From NCBI RefSeq assembly GCF_014196715.1, contig NZ_JACIEF010000001.1:1470872-1534871 (forward strand): a DNA stretch of 64,000 bases, given 5' to 3'. Of the stretch, positions 1 through 8,931 are shown in pieces. The translations under genes were made by a program, and so were the position numbers. Under the pieces are notes generated by a model. The model was not told the origin of the DNA. It was given only the letters and a program-made list of their open reading frames with translations, and did not search any database. The stretch's first letter is position 1. Each line of letters starts with the position of its first letter. This stretch comes from Pedobacter zeae. GTDB lineage: Bacteria; Bacteroidota; Bacteroidia; Sphingobacteriales; Sphingobacteriaceae.

Positions 1-1
1 G

Positions 2-1039
2 CTTACGGCTTTATGTATGACCAGTTGCAAGAAAATTGCCGAGGTGAATTCCAAAGAGGAAGAAACGTTTAATTCGGCCATAACCAAACGGAAAATCCAA
101 GCCATACAGGCTATTGAAATTCCGCAAACACTTGCAAATGGCACCTTTTATATCATGAGTAGAACCAGTAGCAAGGTAATAGATGTGCCCGGAGGTCAAA
201 ATGGCAACAATACCAGTGTATGGCAATGGGGAGGAACAGGCGGAACGAACCAGCAGTGGAAACTTACCGCCTTAGCTGGTGGATACTATAGCATAATCGG
301 CGTGGAAAGCAACCGGGCACTGACTGCTGCCGACAATACAGATGGGGGTAATATTCAGATAAACGACTATACCGGGGCTAATAACCAGCAATGGCAGTTT
401 GTAGCCTTAGGAAGTGGCTATTACCGCATCGTAAACAGGGCAAGCGGAAAGGTACTGGATTTATGGGGATCTTCATTAGATGATGGCGGCGATATCAACC
501 AATATTCCTCGCATGGTGGCGAAAACCAGCAATGGGTTTTGGTGAAGATAAAATATAACGGACAGGTTGGCTGGACATGGACATCAACAAACGGTGTTCC
601 TGCTGATGTGATTACCAGGATAACAAATGCCATGAACGATGCCTGTGCACGATACAATGCTGGTGCAGACTGGGCACCAAGAACACTTAATGTAAGTTAC
701 AATACCGGTGTGCCTACTGCAGAAGCCAACGTAAACGGCGATATCCGTTTCGGAGGAAATACAAGTTACCAGAACGTGCGTACGGCCATGCACGAGATGG
801 GACATTGCTATGGCGTAGGACAAACCGGGGGTTGGTATGACCTGACCAATGGAGGAACATACACTGGTGCGAATGGTATTGCAACCATCAGGGCGCTTGA
901 AACACCCACCAGTAATATCAGTGCCGGAGGTGGCCACTTTTGGCCTTATGGATTGAATTATGACTCGGAATGGTCGGAAACAAATGCATTCAGACACGTT
1001 AAAGTTGTACGTGCCATGGATTTAGACGGCGTTTATTAG
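2..1039 (+). CDS. Ricin-B-type lectin / zinc metallopeptidase lipoprotein (5' end outside window)
   Basis: Probable secreted, lipid-anchored peptidase with a carbohydrate-binding module. The frame stays open leftward from the ATG at 17 to base 2 and reads L-T-A-L-C-M-T-S-C-K-K. This looks like the end of a lipoprotein signal peptide (lipobox M-T-S-C), so the true start lies left of the window. Counting from the ATG at 17, residues about 40-178 form a ricin-type beta-trefoil with three QQW repeats (79-81, 124-126, 171-173). The C-terminal half carries HEMGH at 259-263, a zinc HExxH motif. Metzincins read HExxHxxGxxH; here G266 fits but residue 269 is Gln, so the third ligand is uncertain. Family placement is inferred from motifs only. 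The next gene is a hybrid sensor 590 bp downstream. Confidence 0.8.
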   Translation, partial: LTALCMTSCKKIAEVNSKEEETFNSAITKRKIQAIQAIEIPQTLANGTFYIMSRTSSKVIDVPGGQNGNNTSVWQWGGTGGTNQQWKLTALAGGYYSIIGVESNRALTAADNTDGGNIQINDYTGANNQQWQFVALGSGYYRIVNRASGKVLDLWGSSLDDGGDINQYSSHGGENQQWVLVKIKYNGQVGWTWTSTNGVPADVITRITNAMNDACARYNAGADWAPRTLNVSYNTGVPTAEANVNGDIRFGGNTSYQNVRTAMHEMGHCYGVGQTGGWYDLTNGGTYTGANGIATIRALETPTSNISAGGGHFWPYGLNYDSEWSETNAFRHVKVVRAMDLDGVY

Positions 1040-1105
1040 TTAGTTAGATAGATGAATGGCTTATGGGAGCGTTAGTGGAATAACCCAGGTTATACATTGA
1101 TGCTC

Positions 1106-1137
1106 CCAAGCTATTTTCCTCAAGGAATATAGCTTGG
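1106..1137. repeat. Perfect 9-bp inverted repeat (CCAAGCTAT / ATAGCTTGG)
   Basis: CCAAGCTAT at 1106-1114 pairs with ATAGCTTGG at 1129-1137, and inside it TTCCT pairs with AGGAA. There is no T-run, so it may be a 3'-UTR structure of the peptidase gene and not a simple terminator. Confidence 0.5.
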
Positions 1138-1302
1138 CCATCTTAAGAGAACGCATTGATTGTATAAAAATCAAATAGGAATGGCGCATCATTAATTTCC
1201 TTTCTTTACTCGTCTGTCTTACTTCGGCTTGCTGCCGCCAATGGGCTTCTCCTTTGGTACCAACAAGACCAGCAACCAAGCTAAATCTTTCTGGAAGCTA
1301 TC

Positions 1303-1328
1303 AACCTGAACTTGTTTCAGGTTTTTTT
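1303..1328 (+). terminator. Rho-independent terminator
   Basis: AACCTGAA (1303-1310) and TTCAGGTT (1316-1323) form an 8-bp stem with a 5-nt loop, followed by an unbroken T-run to 1328. It lies 265 bp after the peptidase stop codon, so the transcript may have a long 3' tail or an unrecognised small RNA. Confidence 0.7.
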
Positions 1329-1628
1329 ATGCGATCAGATTTTTACCTCCCCTTTCAGGTGGGCGTTTCGCTGTTTCTCAGTTGAAATGCCGATGCTGTT
1401 ACCGGAATATCGCTTGGTATCTTTTACCATGAATACGGCCACGAACAGCGCGTTGATTTCTCAACATAAATGAAAGAAAAAATAAATTAAACGTTACCAT
1501 AACATTTAACTTAAAATAACTAATTTAGAGGTAACAATGCAGAGCTTATGGCCCATCATTGCTGCTAACCAAATTCATAAGTCTAACCGGGATAGGATCA
1601 TGGATTCTTCAAAAAAAACTGATTAAGT

Positions 1629-4600
1629 ATGCCAAGATGCCTGCCATTATTATTATGCTGCCTGTTATTTATCACCGGGAATATTACGGCCGATCCATAC
1701 GAAACGCGCCTTTTTGGTATAAATGAAGGACTCTCCAATAATTCGGTAAGATGTATTTTTCAGGATCATTATGGTTATATGTGGTTTGGTACTTACGATG
1801 GACTGAACCGCTATGATGGGAGTGTTGTGAAGGTGTTCCGCAACCGGCTTAAAGATGATTATTCACTTCCGCATAACTATATTTATTGTATTGCCGAAGA
1901 TGCAGAAAACAACCTCTGGGTTGGCACGGGGCAAGGTTTAACCCTATACAATGCGCTAAGTGGAAAATTTGCGCCGGTATATTATTCATCCCTGCGAGGC
2001 AATAAACCTTTCAAATTGCCGATTGCAGTGAATGCCATCGTTTGTGACCTTAAGGGTAATTTATTTATTGGGACCAATGGCGCCGGAATGTTTTACAAAG
2101 GTAAGCAAGACAAATACCCTTACCAGGTATTCAATAGTGATAAAAACCATCTCCTAACCCATGCAAATATCACCAGCATAACGGTAGGTGATCAGAACCA
2201 TATTTGGGTTACGGTAAGCGGGATGGGGTTATACCTTTTCGACGCCAAACAGAAAAAACTGGCTCTGGTAAATACCGGGTTGAAACTGACCAATTGTGTG
2301 CTGGCGAAGGAAAATTATTTATGGGCCGGAACCAGGGAGGGCCTCTACCAATTCTCGGTGATTTACGGCAATAAAATGCCAAAGGTCTCGCCCGGGAAAA
2401 AGCTTTCCGGCGGAAACATATTGTCACTCCTGCTAAATCCAGGACATCAACTCTGGATAGGAACCGAAGGCCATGGTTTGTCTGTTATGGATTTAAAGAC
2501 ATTACGGATGAACCAAACTAAACCCGCGCCGCAAAGCGCTGCTTATACTAATGGCGAGACCATACCCTACCTGTATAGCGACAGAGATAACCGTAAATGG
2601 ATAGCCAAATTAAATGGAGGCCTTGTTATTATCGATAGTACAAAAAAGCTTTTCCAAACATTCAGCAACAATCCACTTACCCAAAATAGCCTGATTCACA
2701 ACTATGTATCCTGCCTGAATGAAAAAGATAACGGCGACATTTGGGTTGGAACAGATGGCGGTGGCATAAGCTTGTATTCCATAAAAACAAATAGCTTTAC
2801 CCATTTCAGGCACGACCTGGCTAAACCAAAATCGTTAAGCAACAACCTCGTTACCAGTATAGTAACCGATAAAAAAGGTAACACCTGGATAAGCACTTTT
2901 GGGGGTGGTATTAACAGGTACAATGAACAGACCCAATCCTTTAACAGGTATCGTTGCATGAATAATGAAGGTAGAGAGAGCAATTATATCTGGCTCATTT
3001 ACCAGGATCATAAAGATATGATTTGGGCCACCTCAGTTGTTGATGGGGGCATATACAGACTGAACCCTCAAAATGACCGTTTTGAACTCTTTGATGCCAG
3101 CCTTTACGATCTTAATGCACTGAAAGAGGATTCTTTCCATCAGCTCTGGGCAGGTACTTCAAATGATTTGGTAAAGATCGATACCCGGGCAAAAAAGCAC
3201 GTTTATTATCCAGTGGGCAAGCCGGTAAGAGCAATATTCGAAGATCGTGCTAAAAATTTCTGGATTGGTACTGAAGGTGGTGGATTAATCCTTTTCGATA
3301 GGGCAAAAAGGAAAATAAAGGCGCAGTTTTCAGATGCGGATGGCCTGTGCAACAATTCAGTACTGAACATACTGCAGGATGACCAGGGATATCTCTGGCT
3401 CAGTACTTACAATGGTTTATCCAGGTTCGATCCGCTGCATAAAACCTTTAACAATTTTTATAGTGAAAATGGCTTGTCGAGCAATCAATTTTCTAACAAT
3501 GCGGCTGTGCGACTAAAATCGGGCGAAATGGCATTCGGTAGCGTGAAAGGTTTTACACTTTTTAACCCGAAAAACTTTCAGGCAAATACTGAAAAACTCC
3601 CTGCCCCATACCTGTCTTCGGTATATGTGAATAATCAATTGATTAAAGCGGATGATGAATTAGTAGATCAGACCAATGAGGAAAGGATTTCTGAATTAAC
3701 CGTACCCTATAATGATGCGGTATTTTCATTTACCTTTTCTGCCATAGATTTTGCAGACAGGGGTACCATAAAATTTGCCTACCATCTGGAAGGAGCCAAT
3801 AGTGGCTGGATGGAAACCAAAGCTGCGAACCCCGTCACCTTTCTCCGGTTAACTGATGGCAAATATACCCTACACGTTAAACGAAATAATGATATCGGTG
3901 GATGGGGACCGGATAACCGCCTGCTTATTATAAATGTACGCCCACCCTGGTACCGAAGCTGGCTGGCCTACCTTTGTTACGTTATTTTCGGTTCTGCGTT
4001 AATATATGCTTACAACGGTTACCGGGTACGACAGGCAAACCTAAACTACGAAATTAAAACAGCTCAGGTAAATGCACAGAAGGAAAAAGAACTGAGCGAA
4101 AAAAAGTTTGCTTTCTTTACCAATGTTTCACACGAGTTCAGAACACCCTTAACACTGATTATCAACCCTTTAAAAGATTATATACAACACCATCCGGGTG
4201 CTGGCAGTAAAGGGGGGCTTGATCTTGTTTACCAAAATGCAAAACGATTGCTTAAACTGGTCGACCAATTGTTACTGTTTCGAAAAGTTGGTGGCGAAAG
4301 CGAAGACTTAAAGATTTCGAAACTCCCTTTTTCTGAAATCTGTAAAGAAGTTTATACCAGTTTTTCGGGCCAGGCAGCGTTAAAAAACTTAAACTATCAA
4401 TTGATAGGCGCGGATACTATGATAGAGCTCTATGCCGACAGGGAAAAGATACAGGCAATCCTTTATAACCTGATTTCCAATGCAATAAAATTTACCCAGC
4501 CTGATGGTGAAATTGTAATGCAGCTATGGGAAACGAAAGATACAGTGGAATTAAGCTTAAAAGACAGTGGAATAGGTATTGATGGCGATGTTAAAGAAAA

Positions 4601-5657
4601 ATTATTTGATCGGTTTTATCAAGTCGGGGAAAACAGCGCTGCCTCCGGTTTCGGTATTGGTCTGTACCTCGTAAAGCAATTCATGGATCAGCATTGCGGA
4701 CAGATTTCTTACCAAAGCCTGGTTGGAATCGGGACTACATTTTTTCTATCTTTCAAAAAAGGGAAAAGCCATTTTGGTAAGCTCCCTGTTTACGAAGACC
4801 TTCCATCGGAAACTTACCAAGCCGGAAATCCAACCAAACTAAGCCCGCCAACATTAAAAACGGATCCAAATCTCCTGCTGAATGTACAAGACCTTATCCT
4901 GGTGGTGGAAGATAATCAAAGTATCCGGGAGTATATCCAGGGCATATTCAAGAACGATCACCTTGTTATTACGGCTTCAAGTGGCAAAGAGGGACTTGAG
5001 CAGGCCATCCAGCATTTGCCCGATATCATTATCAGTGATATCCTGATGGAAGATGGCAGTGGCTTAGAACTCTGTAACGCCATTAAGAACAGCCCCACGC
5101 TGGGACATATACCTGTAATTTTACTAACTGCATTATCAGATGTCGAAAACCGGTTAAAAGGGACGCAATGCGGTGCAGATGATTACATTACCAAACCATT
5201 CGAAAAGGAGCTGTTACTGGCAAGGGTTAAGGCGCTGCTTGAAAACCGGACCAAACTCCAGCAATATTTCTATAATGAGATTACTTTCAAAAAACAAAAC
5301 TTTAAAATCTCTCCGGAGTATCGCGAGTTTTTATCTACCTGTATCAGCATTATAGAGCGAAATATCGCAGATGAATCTTTTAATATAAAGAAGTTTTCGC
5401 AAGAGATTGGCATGAGTCATTCAGGCCTGTACCGAAAAGTAAAATCGATTTCCGGTCAATCCATCGCCGGATTCATCCGTTTCATCCGTCTTAGAAAATC
5501 TGCAGAACTGATGGTCGAATCCAATTACAGCATTAAAGAGATTGCCTGGGAAGTCGGCATTAATGATATCAAATATTTCCGGAAACAATTTAGCACATTA
5601 TTCGGGATGAATCCGTCTGATTATATTAAAATGTATCGAAACACTCCTAAAAAATAA
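1629..5657 (+). CDS. Hybrid two-component system sensor/regulator (propeller-HK-REC-AraC)
   Basis: One-protein signalling system of the Bacteroidetes HTCS type, expected to sense a periplasmic ligand and activate nearby polysaccharide or peptide-use genes. Order of parts in 1342 residues: signal peptide (1-21); about a dozen two-component-regulator propeller repeats (WxGTxxGL-like, to about 650); Y_Y_Y domain (about 690-770); transmembrane segment (about 780-800); HisKA with phospho-acceptor His835 in NVSHEFRTP; HATPase (GIGLYL box); receiver with acidic pair E1094-D1095, phospho-acceptor D1137 and K1189; C-terminal AraC-type helix-turn-helix (about 1240-1340). All catalytic positions are intact. 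No SusC/SusD pair or glycoside hydrolase flanks it; the only candidate target inside the window is the upstream lectin/peptidase gene. Confidence 0.95.
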   Translation: MPRCLPLLLCCLLFITGNITADPYETRLFGINEGLSNNSVRCIFQDHYGYMWFGTYDGLNRYDGSVVKVFRNRLKDDYSLPHNYIYCIAEDAENNLWVGTGQGLTLYNALSGKFAPVYYSSLRGNKPFKLPIAVNAIVCDLKGNLFIGTNGAGMFYKGKQDKYPYQVFNSDKNHLLTHANITSITVGDQNHIWVTVSGMGLYLFDAKQKKLALVNTGLKLTNCVLAKENYLWAGTREGLYQFSVIYGNKMPKVSPGKKLSGGNILSLLLNPGHQLWIGTEGHGLSVMDLKTLRMNQTKPAPQSAAYTNGETIPYLYSDRDNRKWIAKLNGGLVIIDSTKKLFQTFSNNPLTQNSLIHNYVSCLNEKDNGDIWVGTDGGGISLYSIKTNSFTHFRHDLAKPKSLSNNLVTSIVTDKKGNTWISTFGGGINRYNEQTQSFNRYRCMNNEGRESNYIWLIYQDHKDMIWATSVVDGGIYRLNPQNDRFELFDASLYDLNALKEDSFHQLWAGTSNDLVKIDTRAKKHVYYPVGKPVRAIFEDRAKNFWIGTEGGGLILFDRAKRKIKAQFSDADGLCNNSVLNILQDDQGYLWLSTYNGLSRFDPLHKTFNNFYSENGLSSNQFSNNAAVRLKSGEMAFGSVKGFTLFNPKNFQANTEKLPAPYLSSVYVNNQLIKADDELVDQTNEERISELTVPYNDAVFSFTFSAIDFADRGTIKFAYHLEGANSGWMETKAANPVTFLRLTDGKYTLHVKRNNDIGGWGPDNRLLIINVRPPWYRSWLAYLCYVIFGSALIYAYNGYRVRQANLNYEIKTAQVNAQKEKELSEKKFAFFTNVSHEFRTPLTLIINPLKDYIQHHPGAGSKGGLDLVYQNAKRLLKLVDQLLLFRKVGGESEDLKISKLPFSEICKEVYTSFSGQAALKNLNYQLIGADTMIELYADREKIQAILYNLISNAIKFTQPDGEIVMQLWETKDTVELSLKDSGIGIDGDVKEKLFDRFYQVGENSAASGFGIGLYLVKQFMDQHCGQISYQSLVGIGTTFFLSFKKGKSHFGKLPVYEDLPSETYQAGNPTKLSPPTLKTDPNLLLNVQDLILVVEDNQSIREYIQGIFKNDHLVITASSGKEGLEQAIQHLPDIIISDILMEDGSGLELCNAIKNSPTLGHIPVILLTALSDVENRLKGTQCGADDYITKPFEKELLLARVKALLENRTKLQQYFYNEITFKKQNFKISPEYREFLSTCISIIERNIADESFNIKKFSQEIGMSHSGLYRKVKSISGQSIAGFIRFIRLRKSAELMVESNYSIKEIAWEVGINDIKYFRKQFSTLFGMNPSDYIKMYRNTPKK

Positions 5658-5860
5658 TTATTAGGTTTTATCAAATTCCAGTAGTTTTCGACCAGACCCA
5701 GACTAACAACCGCTTTGCTTATTTAATGCTGTGGGTAAGTGTTATTGCTATTTGTCGCCTCCCCCATCCGGTAACTGGTTTAAGCATTTCAGCTATGAAA
5801 AAGCATTCGGGATGCGCCACCAACAGGACTAATGGAGCACACACACCAATTGATTTTAAT

Positions 5861-5895
5861 CGCTTGTTTTAAAAAAACTAGGAACAAGCGTTTTT
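5861..5895 (+). terminator. Rho-independent terminator after the hybrid sensor
   Basis: CGCTTGTT (5861-5868) pairs with AACAAGCG (5883-5890), followed by TTTTT. The T-run touches the stop codon of the convergent permease gene. Confidence 0.75.
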
Positions 5896-6667
5896 ACAGG
5901 ACATGTACTTTAAAAATATCGTAAGCAAATCTCAAAATCGTTCCAAAAACAACGATCAGGAAAAATACACGTACAAATTTGTTCCCTTTAAGCAAAGCCA
6001 GTTTGCTACCGAAAAAGGCACCACCAAGGTTAAAAAGCGCCATGGGTAGGGCGTATTGAAATAACATATGCCCGGTAGAACTGAAATAGATAATGGCGGC
6101 CAAATTAGTGGCCAGGTTTACAATTTTGGCATGTGCACTGGCACCAATAAAATCGAAACCCAGCACCGCAATAAAAACCAAAATCAGAAAGGAACCTGTA
6201 CCTGGGCCAATTAAGCCATCGTAAAAGCCAATACTTAAGCCAAACAAAGCAGCCAGTAAAACCTGCTTAACCAGCGAATGGGTTTTCTCCTGGTGAATAC
6301 CGAACTGTTTGTTAAAATACGTGTACAGGGCTACTAAAATAAGTACAAGCAATATAAGCGGTTTAATTACCGAATTATCGATCCGGCTTACCAGGTGCGC
6401 GCCTAAAAGCGCTGCAAAAAATGCGCTTACCGCACAGGCGGCAAGCACCCGGTAATTGAACTTCACCTGCCTGCCATAGTTATAAGCGGCAAGCGAGGTA
6501 CCTGCCATAGAGGGGATTTTGGTCGTGCCCAAAAGGGTAGCCACCGGGTAATGGGGCAGAATAAGTAAAATGGCGGGAGTTTGCAATAAACCACCGCCAC
6601 CTACTATAGCATCTATAAATCCGGCTGCAAAAGCAACCGCACAAAGTAAAATTAACTCAGTTGCCAT
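5894..6667 (-). CDS. TauE/SafE family permease (UPF0721)
   Basis: Integral membrane transporter of the TauE/SafE family, members of which are thought to export sulfite or sulfonate-derived anions; the substrate here is unknown. 257 residues, about eight hydrophobic segments, with the N-terminal family signature GFIDAIVGGGG at about 16-26 and a second half-repeat around GLIGPGTGSF. The ATG at 6667 is directly followed by a hydrophobic helix. It is transcribed in the same direction as argS, 78 bp downstream of the argS stop, across a pyrimidine-rich spacer that holds no clear signal. Length is typical for the family. Function beyond the family level cannot be assigned. Confidence 0.9.
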   Translation of the reverse strand: MATELILLCAVAFAAGFIDAIVGGGGLLQTPAILLILPHYPVATLLGTTKIPSMAGTSLAAYNYGRQVKFNYRVLAACAVSAFFAALLGAHLVSRIDNSVIKPLILLVLILVALYTYFNKQFGIHQEKTHSLVKQVLLAALFGLSIGFYDGLIGPGTGSFLILVFIAVLGFDFIGASAHAKIVNLATNLAAIIYFSSTGHMLFQYALPMALFNLGGAFFGSKLALLKGNKFVRVFFLIVVFGTILRFAYDIFKVHVL

Positions 6668-6745
6668 CAGCCAAGGTGTAGATTATTTCCAATCCTACAT
6701 CTCCCATTTTTCCATTTTCCATCTCCCATTTCACATGCTCCATCC

Positions 6746-8512
6746 CTACATCCTCTCCGGAGAAGTGATACCCAAAATTAACATACCGGCATGTATCATA
6801 TCGGCCGTTTTTTTGCTCAGGTTTAAACGGAATTGTTTTTCCTCCCCTTCTTCCATTTTGAGAATTTGAGGCACTTCGTGGTAAAATTTATTAAACAGCT
6901 TGGCCAGTTCATATAAATAATTGGCCAAACTCGCCGGGCTGTAAGCTTTGGCAGCAATGGCAATTTCTGCAGGGTATTTGGCCAGCTGCAAAATCATTTC
7001 GAGTTCTACAGGTAAAATCTGGGCAGGTTGGCTGGCTGCCAGCTGGTAGTTTGCCTTTGCCAGCAACGATTTGATCCTGGCGTGGGTATACTGGATAAAC
7101 GGACCGGTATTGCCCTGAAAATCGATGCTCTCTGCAGGATTAAATAATAAACGCTTTTTAGGTTCTACTTTGAGCAGGAAATATTTAAGTGCGCCCAAAC
7201 CGATGTTCTGGTAAAGCTCCTCTTTATCCTCTTGCGGAAAATCGCCGGTTTTGCCTAATGCTTCGGTTTTCTCGCGGGCGGTACTTACCATGCTTTCAAT
7301 CAGCTCATCGGCATCAACCACCGTACCTTCGCGGCTTTTCATTTTGCCGTTGGGCAGATCGACCATGCCGTACGATAAATGGTATAAGCCTTTTGCCCAG
7401 CTTTTGCCCAGTTTCTCTAAAATGAGGAACAATACCTTAAAATGGTAATCCTGCTCGTTGCCCACCACGTAAATCGACTCATCCATGCCGAAATCATCGT
7501 GTTTCATTTCTGCAGTCCCCAGATCCTGTGTAATGTAAACCGAAGTACCATCGGCACGTAAAACCAGTTTTTGATCCAAACCATCGGCAGTTAAATCGAT
7601 CCATACCGAGCCATCTTCCTTTTTAAAGAAAACACCTTTGGCTAAACCCTCCTCAACCGTATCTTTTCCCAACAAATAGGTGTTGCTTTCGTAATAAAAC
7701 TTATCAAAATCGACACCGAGGTTTTTATAGGTAATATTAAAACCGGCATAAACCCACTCGTTCATGGTTTTCCATAGCGAAACCACTTCCTCGTCGCCTT
7801 GCTCCCATTTTAAAAGCATGTGTTGCGCTTCCTTAATTAAAGGGGCATTTTTTTTGGCTTCTTCTTCGCTTTGTCCTTCGGCCTTTAACGCATCGATTTC
7901 CTTTTTGTACTCTTTATCGAAAATAACATAATATTTTCCTACTAAATGATCGCCTTTTAAACCGGTACTTTCGGGAGTTTCGCCATGGCCCCATTTTTGC
8001 CAGGCCAGCATCGATTTACAGATGTGAATACCCCGATCGTTAACCAGGTTTACCTTTACCACCTCGTAACCATAGGCTTTAAGCAGTTCGGAAACCGAAT
8101 AGCCCAGGAGGTTATTACGCACATGCCCCAGGTGAAGCGGTTTATTGGTGTTGGGCGAAGAATATTCTACCATTACCTTTTTACCGTTCGGTTTATAAAC
8201 ACCAAATCCCGGTGCTAAAATTTCCCTGTTAAATTGATTAAGAAAATAACTTTCGGCAATACTAAGGTTTAAAAAACCCTTTACCACGTTAAATTTGGTA
8301 ATATCGGCTACGTGTGCCACCAAATATTCGCCAATCTCGGTAGCCGTTTGTTCCGGCGATTTTTTCGAAATTTTGGTAACCGGAAAAACAACAATGGTTG
8401 CCTGTCCTTCAAACTCTTTACGGGTTTCTTGTATGTTGATTACACCCTCGGCTATTTCTTCGTTATAAAGTTCAAAAATGGCTTTCTGTGTTTCGGCAAT
8501 AATAAAATTCAT
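6746..8512 (-). CDS. argS: Arginyl-tRNA synthetase
   Basis: Charges tRNA-Arg with arginine in the cytoplasm (class I aminoacyl-tRNA synthetase). 588 residues, normal length. The N-terminal additional domain (about 1-110) is followed by the HIGH motif as HLGH (127-130) within NTNKPLHLGHVRNN, the KMSKS-type loop as KMKSR (390-394), and the C-terminal all-alpha anticodon-binding DALR domain ending in HAGMLILGI. The ATG at 8512 lies only four bases after a -7-like TATTTTTG on the same strand, which suggests a leaderless or very short 5' UTR. It neighbours two arginine-modifying enzymes read in the opposite direction. Confidence 0.98.
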   Translation of the reverse strand: MNFIIAETQKAIFELYNEEIAEGVINIQETRKEFEGQATIVVFPVTKISKKSPEQTATEIGEYLVAHVADITKFNVVKGFLNLSIAESYFLNQFNREILAPGFGVYKPNGKKVMVEYSSPNTNKPLHLGHVRNNLLGYSVSELLKAYGYEVVKVNLVNDRGIHICKSMLAWQKWGHGETPESTGLKGDHLVGKYYVIFDKEYKKEIDALKAEGQSEEEAKKNAPLIKEAQHMLLKWEQGDEEVVSLWKTMNEWVYAGFNITYKNLGVDFDKFYYESNTYLLGKDTVEEGLAKGVFFKKEDGSVWIDLTADGLDQKLVLRADGTSVYITQDLGTAEMKHDDFGMDESIYVVGNEQDYHFKVLFLILEKLGKSWAKGLYHLSYGMVDLPNGKMKSREGTVVDADELIESMVSTAREKTEALGKTGDFPQEDKEELYQNIGLGALKYFLLKVEPKKRLLFNPAESIDFQGNTGPFIQYTHARIKSLLAKANYQLAASQPAQILPVELEMILQLAKYPAEIAIAAKAYSPASLANYLYELAKLFNKFYHEVPQILKMEEGEEKQFRLNLSKKTADMIHAGMLILGITSPERM

Positions 8513-8516
8513 GTGC

Positions 8517-8524
8517 CAAAAATA
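8517..8524 (-). promoter_or_regulatory. Bacteroidetes -7 element for argS
   Basis: On the minus strand the sequence is TATTTTTG, matching TAnnTTTG, with four bases (GCAC) to the argS ATG. No clear -33 TTG is visible at the usual distance. If used, transcription would start at or next to the ATG. Confidence 0.45.
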
Positions 8525-8906
8525 GAGAAAAAAGTCCGAAGTCGGGAGTCCGGAGACCGAAGATTTTTTATCTTAAATTTCAATTTTCCAAGCATTATTA
8601 GGTCTCAAATCTATCATCTCAATACTCATGTCTGATTTTTTTAAGGGCTTGGAAAGGTGCTGCAGTGCTTATCGGAACCGGTTGCCCTTCTTTTCGCTAT
8701 AGTCCCGATTGAAGAAATCGGGAGCTGACTCTTCCATAAGGTTTAAGGAGGTTGGTGCTGTGCGGTAAAAAGTCAGGAGTCTGGAAGTCCGCAGTCAGAA
8801 GTCTGGTGTCCTATTATTTATCATAAGCTAAACCTCCTGATTTTGTTTTACGTCCATCAAAACTTCGGACCTCCAACACCTGACTTTCTGACTATAAAAA
8901 AAATGA

Positions 8907-8914
8907 TAGATTTG
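8907..8914 (+). promoter_or_regulatory. -7 element TAGATTTG for the arginine deiminase-like gene
   Basis: TAGATTTG at 8907-8914 is an exact TAnnTTTG match, 17 bases before the ATG at 8932. A -33 TTG is not obvious, though TTCTG occurs near 8886. Confidence 0.5.
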
Positions 8915-8931
8915 TAACAACTAATTTATTT

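Larger units (their letters stand above)
1040..1628. other. Intergenic region with hairpins and an HExxH-encoding fragment
   Basis: No convincing gene in 589 bp. It contains a 9-bp perfect hairpin with an internal extension (1106-1137), a terminator-like stem-loop (1303-1328), and a short frame from 1329 that, after one in-frame TGA at 1383, encodes HEYGHE before stopping near 1471. A TAATTTAG box close to the Bacteroidetes -7 consensus sits near 1520, upstream of the hybrid sensor gene. The 72-codon leftward frame at 1061-1279 has no recognisable features and I treat it as chance. Confidence 0.6.
8513..8931. other. argS / arginine deiminase-like divergent intergenic region with AGTC-rich repeats
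   Basis: 419 bp without a gene. It holds three blocks built of imperfect AGTC-containing words: 8531-8562, 8770-8812 and, in inverted orientation, 8857-8897. The last two can fold against each other. Promoter elements for both flanking genes lie at the edges. Confidence 0.6.

Noticed and set aside
584..997. 137-codon frame opposite the lectin/peptidase gene
   Set aside because: Antisense shadow of a gene with strong domain evidence on the plus strand.
1061..1279. 72-codon leftward reading frame after the peptidase gene
   Set aside because: No start context, no recognisable domain, and its composition looks like chance between two hairpins.
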